Part shown: positions 7,678-15,300 of the stretch, piece after piece
Position numbering within the stretch: the stretch's first letter is position 1
Layout of the letters: every line of letters begins with the position of its first letter
Assembly: GCA_946615495.1 (NCBI GenBank)
Contig: CAMOHY010000008.1
Coordinates: 1 to 22,811 of the forward strand
Origin: an uncultured Clostridia bacterium
Lineage (GTDB): Bacteria > Bacillota > Clostridia > Christensenellales > Aristaeellaceae
DNA length: 22,811 bases
Direction: 5' to 3'
The notes under the pieces: model-generated
Told to the model about the DNA's origin: nothing
Seen by the model: only the letters and a program-made list of their open reading frames with translations
Database searches by the model: none
Position numbers and translations under genes: made by a program

Positions 7678-7749
7678 ATCAATTTGCTGTAAAAAGGCAT
7701 TTCCAGGCAGTTCAGCCTGGAAATGCTCTTTTTACGGCCGCAAATTGAT
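7678..7749. repeat. 72-base near-perfect inverted repeat
   Basis: Arms pair in three blocks: ATCAATTTGC with GCAAATTGAT, GTAAAAAG with CTTTTTAC, and GCATTTCCAGGC with GCCTGGAAATGC, around the loop AGTTCA. Only a T/GGCC internal loop and one bulged T interrupt about 30 base pairs. It is the longest hairpin in the window. Confidence 0.8.
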
Positions 7750-7860
7750 AGAGGAAGCGGCTTTCAGCCGCTCCTCGGCGACGTACATGCCGCCGCCTGC
7801 GGATTGTTGATGAAAGGGCTGCGGCCCTTTCATACTTTCCTTGGGTTTGTCGTCAATTTG

Positions 7861-7884
7861 GCCGCTGCGCTTTCCCGCGCAGCG
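7861..7884 (+). repeat. Direct repeat copy B (24 bases), part of the terminator
   Basis: Identical to 7615-7638, and thus a second copy closing the structured region. Here one further base pair (C7862-G7885) extends the stem and a T tract follows. Confidence 0.85.
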
Positions 7885-7895
7885 GTCTTTTTTTT
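7862..7895 (+). terminator. Rho-independent terminator of the plus-strand transcript
   Basis: CCGCTGCGC-TTTCCC-GCGCAGCGG is followed by TCTTTTTTTT. It stops plus-strand transcription a few bases before the convergent nrdG stop codon. On the minus strand no T tract follows the stem, so it works mainly in one direction. Confidence 0.9.
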
Positions 7896-7903
7896 ATTAA
7901 GGA

Positions 7904-8410
7904 TTACCAGACTGGCGGGCGCCAGAGAACGAGCTTGTTTTCCCGCAGGGAGGCGGGCACATCGATAAGCCGTTGGTTTTTGCTGCCGCAAAAATCCAAT
8001 TCCAAGGACCGCTGGCTCAAAATGAACGGCCCGTCCACCAGCACGTCCGTTTCCCGAAGAAGCGCCATTTTTTCAGCGTCATTTTCCTGCAAAAGCTGCT
8101 CCCAGGTGTAGCCGGTATAGGTCCACACATTCAGGCCCGCGCTGTGGGCTGCCCGCGCCAATTCCGCGCAGGCGGCGCCCTGCTCCATCGGGTCCCCGCC
8201 AGACAGGGTAAGGCCGGAAAGCAGCGGGTTTTTCTTCATCCGGGCAATAAGGACCGCCGTGTCCTCCTCTTTGCCGCCCGCGGGATCATGGGTTTCCGGG
8301 TTCTGGCAGCCGGGGCAATGATGAATACAGCCCTGCGTAAACACCGCGAACCGGAGCCCCGGCCCATCCACGATGCTGTCATTGACGGTACCCGCAATTT
8401 GAATTTTCAT
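7904..8410 (-). CDS. nrdG: Anaerobic ribonucleotide reductase activating protein (NrdG-type radical SAM)
   Basis: Radical-SAM activase that installs the glycyl radical on class III ribonucleotide reductase NrdD, a reaction needed for anaerobic deoxynucleotide synthesis. The 168-residue length fits the family. The iron-sulfur cluster motif CIHHCPGC gives C28, C32 and C35 in CxxxCxxC spacing; VDGPGLR (14-20) before it and LSGGDP (69-74) for S-adenosylmethionine binding are typical. The start has GGGAGG nine bases upstream. NrdG is usually next to nrdD, but no nrdD lies in the window: the upstream neighbour is an unrelated membrane protein 87 bases away and the downstream neighbour is convergent. 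A related glycyl-radical activase is possible but the short NrdG form fits best. Confidence 0.88.
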   Translation of the reverse strand: MKIQIAGTVNDSIVDGPGLRFAVFTQGCIHHCPGCQNPETHDPAGGKEEDTAVLIARMKKNPLLSGLTLSGGDPMEQGAACAELARAAHSAGLNVWTYTGYTWEQLLQENDAEKMALLRETDVLVDGPFILSQRSLELDFCGSKNQRLIDVPASLRENKLVLWRPPVW

Positions 8411-8442
8411 AGTTCAATTCCTCCCTGCCCCTGGGGCGCACA

Positions 8443-8470
8443 GAACCGCCCCTGAAAATCGGGACGGTTC
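8443..8470. repeat. Stem-loop upstream of nrdG
   Basis: On the minus strand GAACCGTCCC pairs with GGGGCGGTTC (one T-G wobble) around GATTTTCA. No T tract follows, so it is not a terminator. Similar GAACCG(T/C)CCC hairpins are, from memory, common intergenic repeats in Clostridia. It lies 32 bases before the nrdG start and could also form in its leader. Confidence 0.55.
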
Positions 8471-8497
8471 CTGAAATATACCTTTTGCCGCTTCCGT

Positions 8498-9184
8498 TCA
8501 CTCCGTGATCCAGGCTTCCTTTTCTCCCCTGCCCGCCTGAAGCAGGGCGTTAAAGAAGGGAATCACATTTTCGTCATTTTGATTGTTGACGATGATAACG
8601 GCGTACAGCCCCCGGTTGTCCACCTGCATTCCATTCATAAAGCCGTAGAAGCTGTCCAGCGGAATGCCGTACAAATGACGGCTGGTTTTGATAGGCCGGT
8701 CGTTATCGTCGTATTCCTCCACATAGGCCACATAGCCTTTGGTCAGGTCGATATCGTCCAATTGCAGCGTGCCGTCGGCCACCAGGCCGTCCAGCGCCAG
8801 GAAGCTGCCCTGGCTGGCGTAGGATTTGAAATACTGCTCCGTCAGGAAATAAATATCGCCTTCCCCGGCAGCCATATAAGTCATCAGCTGCATACTGGTG
8901 GTATAATCGTCAATAATGGTCATAATGATACCGTTTACCGTTTCCATTTCCGGAACCGTTTCCTTCCAAATTGGATCCAGAAACGATTGCACCAATTCGG
9001 CGGAGGCGGTGTTGGTCTGGATATAAACGTCAATCCGCTTATCCTGGGGAGAGCGGTAGGCCGTGGTGGTATAAATAAGGCTCCAGCCAAAGATGACGCA
9101 TACAGCCATAACGATATATTTCCATGAGCTGTAGGTCATATGGTTTTTCAGCGTTTCTTTGGTAATGGGGGTTTTCATCCGCAT
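8498..9184 (-). CDS. Membrane-anchored short protein resembling part of an extracellular solute-binding protein
   Basis: No function can be assigned. The 228-residue protein has a short cytoplasmic N-terminus, one hydrophobic segment (about 22-41, YIVMAVCVIFGWSLIY), then an outside domain. The stretch TYMAAGEGDIYFLTEQYF (102-119) followed by ASQGSFLALDGLV (123-135) resembles the segment of family-1 sugar-binding proteins in which a residue list for the cargo cleft ends in a leucine-aspartate block, but family members are about twice as long and no permease or lipobox is present. The start ATG at 9184 has AGGAG eleven bases upstream; MKTPITK two codons later is possible. It has its own promoter at 9261-9290. 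It may be a degenerate or repurposed binding protein; a conserved hypothetical of Clostridia is the safe description. Confidence 0.75.
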   Translation of the reverse strand: MRMKTPITKETLKNHMTYSSWKYIVMAVCVIFGWSLIYTTTAYRSPQDKRIDVYIQTNTASAELVQSFLDPIWKETVPEMETVNGIIMTIIDDYTTSMQLMTYMAAGEGDIYFLTEQYFKSYASQGSFLALDGLVADGTLQLDDIDLTKGYVAYVEEYDDNDRPIKTSRHLYGIPLDSFYGFMNGMQVDNRGLYAVIIVNNQNDENVIPFFNALLQAGRGEKEAWITE

Positions 9185-9208
9185 AGCAGGCGATGCTCCT
9201 TTAAACCG

Positions 9209-9251
9209 AATCGCAGAAACTGCCTTTTCCTCCCGCGGCCCGTTTCTGATT
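9209..9251 (-). promoter_or_regulatory. Possible leader hairpin of the membrane-protein gene
   Basis: Within the roughly 70-base leader, minus strand, AATC-AGAAAC pairs with GTTTCT-GATT (two bulged bases) around a 21-base purine-rich loop. The hairpin ends well before the AGGAG site. Regulatory meaning is unknown. Confidence 0.3.
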
Positions 9252-9260
9252 GCAAGGCCT

Positions 9261-9290
9261 ATTGTACCACCAATTCAGGCCCAGCGTCAA
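9261..9290 (-). promoter_or_regulatory. Sigma-A-type promoter of the membrane-protein gene
   Basis: TTGACG (9285-9290) and TACAAT (9261-9266) on the minus strand are 18 bases apart, with a start expected near 9254. It lies just after the terminator of the upstream large gene, so the membrane-protein gene is expressed on its own. Confidence 0.75.
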
Positions 9291-9341
9291 TTCCTTCCCG
9301 CGCTGTGACATGATTTTGACGCTTTATTTTTTTCTTTACGC

Positions 9342-9376
9342 AAAAACCGCCGCAAAGGGTTTCCCCTTCCCGGCGG
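9342..9376 (-). terminator. Rho-independent terminator after the 964-residue protein gene
   Basis: Minus strand: CCGCCG, an inner AAGGG-GAAA-CCCTT hairpin with a GNRA-type tetraloop, CGGCGG, then TTTTT. It begins 24 bases past the stop codon. Confidence 0.9.
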
Positions 9377-9399
9377 CTGCGATAGCTGAATAGAACGGT

Positions 9400-12294
9400 T
9401 TATTTCCAATCCTGGCATATTTCTTCGGCCTGCGCCATCATTTCCAGCGCCAAAGCCTCCTGCGCCGTGTTGGGCGCGGCGGGATACAGCAAAGAAAGCG
9501 TATCGCTCCGGGCGGCAAGATACTGCGCATAAGCGGAAGCGAAGCGGGCGATGGAGGCTTGCGCTTCTCCTTCCTTCTGGCGGTACAGGCTGTTTAAATC
9601 CCTTTGCAGGGCGGAAAGCCAAAGGAAAGCGGCCTGCCGCAGGCTTTCTTCTCCGTTTTGCTCAATGAGCAGCGTATACCCTTCATCCACCGCGCTGTGC
9701 ACAGCGCACAGGTTATGCCGGTAGTGCGCGTCCTCATTTGGGCTCACCAGGGTCATCCGCATGCAGGCGTCCAAATCGCCGGTGCTGAGCATACGGGAGT
9801 AAGCGCCGGAGGTCAGGCTGTCCGGACGCGGCGTTCCCGCGCGGTGAAGTCCATAGCACAGTTCCGCGCAGTGGGCCATTACCGCTTCCGCCATCCTTTG
9901 CGCCCTCCAGGCGGGATGGGCGGCGGGAAGCTGCTCCAATTGCGCCCCGAAAGCGTTCAAATAGTTCAAAAACGCCAGCCGCTCCGCGGCCACCGCCAGC
10001 CGGGCGCTGCCATGGGCGGCGTCCATGTACTGCTGGTAGAGGCCGTCCATTTCGTCCTTCCACAGCAGCAGGGCGCTTTGCCAGGCCTCAGCCTTTTCTT
10101 CCCCCTCGCCAGCCTGGGAAATCAGCTCGTTCACCATCTGGGATATGGCCGCATGCCGCGCGCAGTAATGCTGGGTATATTCCGCGGCGTTGGCGCCCTT
10201 GGCGGTCAGGGTAAGCGCGCAATAGTCCCCGCTGTCCGCTATGGGCAGGGAAAGCCTGCCGCCCTGGGCCGATGAAGCAACGGCTGCCCCGGTCCTGCTC
10301 ACGGCAGGCTCCTTCACCGCTTCAAAGCCGCTCCCGCTCTCCGTTTCGTATACTGCGTACGCGCCGCTGATGATATAACCCGCCTCCGCTTCTTCCGCTG
10401 TGACGGTATGCTCGTATCCGCAGCGGAAAATTTCTCCGGCGCCCAAAGCCTCCGCTTCTCCCACGGAGCTGGACACGGAAGCATCCAAGCTGCTGTACAC
10501 GGTCAAGGCTGTTATATCCTGGCCAGCGCCAATCACAGTGATTTCATAAGCAATCTTTTCCCCAAACTGAAAGGCCACGCCGTTTTTTGGCAGGTTTTTT
10601 ACCTTTTGCAGCACGGTGACAGCCGCTTTTTCTCCTCCCCCCACGGAAAGCAGGAGGGGACTGCTGGCGGCAGCCGTTTCACTGCCCCCTTCATCCTGGG
10701 CCTTCGCCCAGGCCAGCAGGGCCGCCCTGCCCAACGCGGCGTCCAATTGCGTTATGCCGTAAAAGGCCGTATAGGTCTTTTCTTCGCCGGGGGCTAAAGT
10801 GTCGATGGATGCCAGAATGGTTTGATTCGCGGGATTTTGAATGGTCACCTGGTGAAGCGCGCGCTCCGACTTGTTGCCGGCGGTCACGGTAAACTGCACC
10901 GTTTCACCGGGCGTATAATACGCGCCGTTTTGCGGAGGATTCACCGCGCGCAGGGCCAGGGAAAGGCCAGAGGCCGCGGCCTGGCTGTCTTCAGCGCGGA
11001 GGGCTGGCGCGGTCCAGGGAGAAGCGCAGCAAACCGCCACCGTGCCGCTGGACGCGTCCACCCAGGATGCGGAAAGGAGCATGTATACATAGCCCTGCGC
11101 CGCGTCCTCCGCTGTTACGGTGTAAGCATAATCCAAGGCGCGGCTTTCGCCTGGCTGCATGTCTTTCAGCGTATCGATGAACCGGGCCTCCGTTTGCCCC
11201 GCATGGGGCCATTCCCGCAGGGTCAGCGCGCTGATTGCGGTATTGGAGCGGTTGGTGATTTCAATATGATAAGGGATGGCCTCCCCCACCTTCCAGGCTT
11301 CCTCCTGGGTTTGGGAGGGAACGCTTGAAAGCAGCACCTGGCTGGCAATATCCTGCTGGGGGGGCAACACGTTTTCGGGCGTCCTGGCCGAAATGCGGTG
11401 CATGAGCCGCGCCTGGGAAGCGCTTACTTCTTCCTCTCCTGCGAACCCCACGGCGGAAAACGCGATCATGACATAGCCCAGGCTGGCGTCATTGGCCGTT
11501 TCCTCCAGGATATCGGCTTTGGTGAATTGATGGTAATACGGAAAAGAAATGGACGTGCCCGGCGCAAGGCTGGTTCTTTCCACCGGATAAACCTGGGTGG
11601 TTTCGCCCACGGTAACGCTGAAGGCGGAAAGCCCGCAGGATTGATCCTGCAAGTTCGTAATGGTGAGAATGTAGGGAATATATTCCGTCCTGCCCAGCAT
11701 ATCCAGGGAATAGCTTTCCTTGGGATATTGAGCCGCGGCGTTGAGGACAAGGGAAGCGGCGGGAGATACGACAGCGGAGGCTGTTTCCTCCTCCGCAGGG
11801 GCCGCGGCGGCCGCTTCATCCCCTTCCCGAAGAATTTCCTGCTGCACCGTGCCGCAAACGGCGCACTGCCTTTCTCTCAGGCCCGGCGCGCCCGCCGCGG
11901 GCGATAAAACAACACGCCAATCGCTCCACGCATGGGCGCTGTAGCCGCCGTAGCGCCATTCGGCTTGGCCGCAGTTGACGCAGCTGCGCCATTGGATTTC
12001 TTGCTGGATGCAGCTGCCGGGCTGATTCACGCTCCAGGCGGAAAAAACATGGCCGGACGCCGGAATTTCTTCCTGCCGCTGAGCGCCGCAGTATTCGCAG
12101 GTATACTGCCTGTGGCCCGCCTCGGTGCAGGTGGCCGCCTGCTCCCCGGTCAGGCTATAGCGATGCTGGCCGCCGTTTTCTTCCGCAGCCAATTCGGAGG
12201 GGCATTCTCCCCCGCTTTCCGCTCCGGCACAGAAGGGCAGCGTAAACAGCATCATCAGCGCAAGCAGCAATGCAATCAGCCTTTTATCGTCCAT
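9400..12294 (-). CDS. Large modular secreted protein: Cys-rich modules, four beta repeats, duplicated helical domain
   Basis: Function unknown. Residues 1-25 are a signal peptide ending CAGA. Residues 52-150 contain three Cys-rich modules with C66/C69, C105/C108 and C144/C147 pairs (each CxxC) and the linkers SGHVFSAW and SAHAWSDW, a layout common in Firmicutes surface proteins. After an Ala/Glu-rich linker come four repeats at roughly 178-300, 315-430, 440-545 and 555-665; each carries a PG(T/E) turn and then a (V/I)T..DAA.GY-like block, resembling DUF11/DUF7507-type beta-sandwich repeats. The end, about 700-964, is helical and duplicated: YTQHYCARH (706-714) and YRHNLCAVH (858-866) each begin a unit with W...L..LY, somewhat like DUF1311/LprI. 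No LPXTG, dockerin or transmembrane anchor is seen. ATG 12294 has GGGAGG eight bases upstream. Its own promoter lies upstream and a terminator follows. Confidence 0.85.
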   Translation of the reverse strand: MDDKRLIALLLALMMLFTLPFCAGAESGGECPSELAAEENGGQHRYSLTGEQAATCTEAGHRQYTCEYCGAQRQEEIPASGHVFSAWSVNQPGSCIQQEIQWRSCVNCGQAEWRYGGYSAHAWSDWRVVLSPAAGAPGLRERQCAVCGTVQQEILREGDEAAAAAPAEEETASAVVSPAASLVLNAAAQYPKESYSLDMLGRTEYIPYILTITNLQDQSCGLSAFSVTVGETTQVYPVERTSLAPGTSISFPYYHQFTKADILEETANDASLGYVMIAFSAVGFAGEEEVSASQARLMHRISARTPENVLPPQQDIASQVLLSSVPSQTQEEAWKVGEAIPYHIEITNRSNTAISALTLREWPHAGQTEARFIDTLKDMQPGESRALDYAYTVTAEDAAQGYVYMLLSASWVDASSGTVAVCCASPWTAPALRAEDSQAAASGLSLALRAVNPPQNGAYYTPGETVQFTVTAGNKSERALHQVTIQNPANQTILASIDTLAPGEEKTYTAFYGITQLDAALGRAALLAWAKAQDEGGSETAAASSPLLLSVGGGEKAAVTVLQKVKNLPKNGVAFQFGEKIAYEITVIGAGQDITALTVYSSLDASVSSSVGEAEALGAGEIFRCGYEHTVTAEEAEAGYIISGAYAVYETESGSGFEAVKEPAVSRTGAAVASSAQGGRLSLPIADSGDYCALTLTAKGANAAEYTQHYCARHAAISQMVNELISQAGEGEEKAEAWQSALLLWKDEMDGLYQQYMDAAHGSARLAVAAERLAFLNYLNAFGAQLEQLPAAHPAWRAQRMAEAVMAHCAELCYGLHRAGTPRPDSLTSGAYSRMLSTGDLDACMRMTLVSPNEDAHYRHNLCAVHSAVDEGYTLLIEQNGEESLRQAAFLWLSALQRDLNSLYRQKEGEAQASIARFASAYAQYLAARSDTLSLLYPAAPNTAQEALALEMMAQAEEICQDWK

Positions 12295-12350
12295 AGCGCC
12301 TTCCTCCCTTATGCGCTTGCCCGGCGTCCGCCGCGCGAAGCTGCAAATTT

Positions 12351-12379
12351 ATTATACTTGAAAACGGATTTTTTTGCAT
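12351..12379 (-). promoter_or_regulatory. Promoter of the 964-residue protein gene
   Basis: A perfect TATAAT (12351-12356) on the minus strand with a weak ATGCAA -35 (12374-12379, 17-base spacer). It lies between the addB stop and the gene. I see no GC-rich terminator after addB, so read-through from recG-addB is also possible. Confidence 0.55.
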
Positions 12380-12397
12380 CCCCTGAATAGAAATTTT

Positions 12398-15300
12398 TCA
12401 ATTTTTTCCTTCTTCGTCCCGCTGATTAATCTTTTCCAGCAGCGCGTCAAACCGCATTTCCTGCATCACGCGGGCGTTTTCCGGCGCGCGGGACACATCC
12501 CGGCGGCAAATGGCGGCGTAATCGCAGTGTTCGCAGGGGCCCTTCATGTTTTTGTCGCACAAGGGAGACGCGGATATTTCGCCCGCCCGCATCCGCTCGG
12601 CCCAATGGGCGGCCATGCTTCCCGCGTACTGGATCAGGCTTTGCAGGTCGGCCAGGGTTGCCAGCATGGCGCGCTTATCAAATTCCCCCGCCGCGGTAAG
12701 CACCTTGGGCAGGGTAAGGGGCGGCTCGCCCTCGTCCATGCGGCGCAGGATGGCCGCGTCCTTGAGGGCCACGCCCCGCAGGCACAGGGCGCGGGCCAGC
12801 GCGTCCTCCACCAGCGCGGTATCCTCCTGGTCCGGCAGCAAGGGGTCGGATACGCGCATATAAAACGCGCCCGCGGGCTGGGCGTTTTCCTCTTGGGAAA
12901 GGGCCGCCTGAAGATACAGCAGCAATTGCAGCTGCGCGCCCCAGAAAATTTTCGCCGGGTCCAGCTTTTCCGCGCCGGATTTATAATCCACCACCCGCAG
13001 AAAAATTCCCTCGTCCCCGGCGTAGCGGTCAATGCGGTCAATGATCCCGCGCACGTAGACGCGGCGTCCGTCCTGGAGGGTCAGTTCAATGGGCGGAATG
13101 CCGCCGGGGTAGCCAAAGCGCACTTCCGCGTTTTGCGGCTCAAAGGCGCTTTGCTTGGCGCCGCGGGTAAAAGTCCACGCCACGCGCTTGAGCACCCGCC
13201 GGTACTTTTCTCCCTGGGCCCGCATGCGGGCGCTGTCTCCCATTACGCCGGAGAGCAATTGGTCAAACAGCGGGGCCGCCGCCTGGTCCACCGCCGCGTC
13301 GCAGGTTTTTTTATCGATCTTCGGCCAATGAGGAATGGTAGGCAGCAAACGGGTAAAGCCCTCCAGGGCGCTGTGGTAAAAGTTTCCGGCGTCGATGGGG
13401 GTCAGCGTCCATTCCTTCCGGGGCCGGGGAGAAAGGCCCTGCTCCACAAAATGGCGGTAAGGGCACACGGCAAAGCTTTCCAACCGGCTCACAGACATGA
13501 CCCTTTCCATAAACAATTCATGGGTCACTTCACGGGGCAGGGGCAAAGCGTCCTTTTCCCGGTCAAAGGCGCGGCAAAGGGCCTGCGCGCTGTTCCTGGT
13601 TTCCTCCGCCGTGCTCAGGTATTTCCAGGCCTCCAGCCATTCGCCCCTCAAGGGGCCTTCCCGCATTTTCATGCCCAGGGCATCCAGAGCGGGCTGGGGC
13701 GCCAAGGGAAACTGCACGGCATAGCGCTGGCTCACCCCGCCCTCCTCCACCAGCGCCGGAAACATGGCGCGGATATGGGAAAGCTGCGGAAAAGGCCGAA
13801 GGGCCGTGCCGTCCTGCGTGCCCTGGGAGCGGCATAAATAAAGCTTTTCCGTGGGAGAGGACAGCGCCTTCCACACGTCCAGGCGGCCCAGGGCGTCCTG
13901 CCCATCCTCGTTTAGCGAAAGGTAGGCGTGCAGGGTGTTTTCAGCTTCCTCCTGCTCCTGCGCGGTCAAAAGCCCATTTCCGGCCGCGGAAAGCACGCCG
14001 TCGGTCATGTTCATCATCCACAAAGCCTTGGGCTGGGCCAGGGGCAAATTGCCAATCACGCCGCAAATCACCGCGTCGGTAGCAGGCGGAAGCGAGGAAA
14101 GCTCGCAGGCCTCCATGCCCGCTTCCAGCCAGGAGGACAATTGCCGGGGCGACACCCGCGACCCGCTGAGCAGCGTATGCGCCTGGGACAGCAATTGCAC
14201 CATGGCGGTCCACACCTGCTGGTTCTGCATCGCTTCGGCGGCCATGCGCGCGTCCATCAGCCGCGACTGCATTTCCTCCAGGCGTTCATAAACGCCCGTT
14301 TCGCTCAAATAATCGTACACCGCTTCCAGCACCTCTCCCGCGTCCTGAGCGGAACGGAAGGCTTCCCGAAGGGCGTTCAAGGGGCCGATGAGGGCGGCGC
14401 GCGCATCCTCCAGGGCGGCGCATTCCTGGGCGCTGCCGCGGGTAAAGGGCGACAGCCACAGCTTGCCCCGGATGCCGTAGGAAATCACATAGTTTTCCAT
14501 GCGCCAGGCGTCCTTTTCCAAAATAGGCGCGTAGCCGGACTTGATAACGGCCAGCATTTCATCCGCCGCGTACCCTTCCGCCACAGCCCGGAGGGAGGAA
14601 AGCAGAAACCTGGCCGCCCCGTGGGTGGCGATGGGCAGCTTGCGGCTGATATAAGCGGGAATGCGGTAAGCGTCCAGCACCGTGGCCAGGGTGCCCGCAA
14701 ACTGCTCGTCCCCCATGGCCACGGCCATATCGCCCCATTTCACGCCCCTTTCATGGAGCAGCACCATTTCCTGGGCGGCAAAGTGCGCTTCAAAATACGG
14801 GTTGGGCGCGGCATACAGCCGGATTCCCTGGGGAACGCCCTGCCATACCGCCGCGGGAGAACGCAGATATTCCCTGGAAAGATGGGCAAGGGATTTTTCC
14901 TTTCCTTCCATACAGAAGGGAAGAAAGCGGAAGCGGCAGGGCACGGCCTGGTCCTCCGCCTCCTTTTGCAGCCTCCGCACGCTTTCCAGCACAGGGGAAA
15001 ACATTTCCTCCTCTCCCAGCACGATCAAAGCGTTCACCCGTCCGCTCTGCTTTTCCAGGGTGAGCAGCAGGCGGTTCATTTGCCCGGTCAGTACGTCAAA
15101 GCCGTATACGGCAATCAGCGCCCCGGCGGCCAGGCCGCTTTCCGGCAGGCGGCGAAGCATATCCTCCAGCACGTCTTCCCCATCCACAAATTTTCCTTCC
15201 AGGCTATGGGCGTATTCGGCGTAGATCAGGGAAAGGTCGCTCAGCTTATCCCGGCTGGCCCCCTCCGGAAGGGAGGCGGCAAGGCCGCTTAGCGCCTCCG

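Larger units (their letters stand above)
7615..7895 (+). ncRNA. Densely structured non-coding region: six stem-loops ending in a terminator
   Basis: The 326 bases between the FMN-protein stop and the end of nrdG hold no credible gene. Instead stem-loops follow one another on the plus strand: 7617-7638 (8 base pairs), 7642-7673 (14 pairs around one T-T mismatch), 7678-7749 (about 30 pairs in three blocks with a six-base loop), 7751-7776 (11 pairs, one bulge), 7810-7833 (10 pairs, TGCG loop) and 7862-7885 (9 pairs) followed by a T tract. It could be a structured 3' untranslated region, a stand-alone small RNA, or a mosaic of short repeats. I saw no internal promoter, so it is most simply the 3' end of the upstream transcript. 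Bases 7578-7614 show nothing notable. Confidence 0.5.

Noticed and set aside
7615..7895. CRISPR array
   Set aside because: There are only two identical 24-base copies, 246 bases apart, with no regular spacing; hairpins differ from each other.
7723..7968. Small plus-strand frame through the stem-loop region
   Set aside because: It runs through hairpins and the terminator and into antisense nrdG; no ribosome site.
12374..15292. Plus-strand open frames of 487 and 454 codons
   Set aside because: They are antisense to addB; no recognisable domain or ribosome site.
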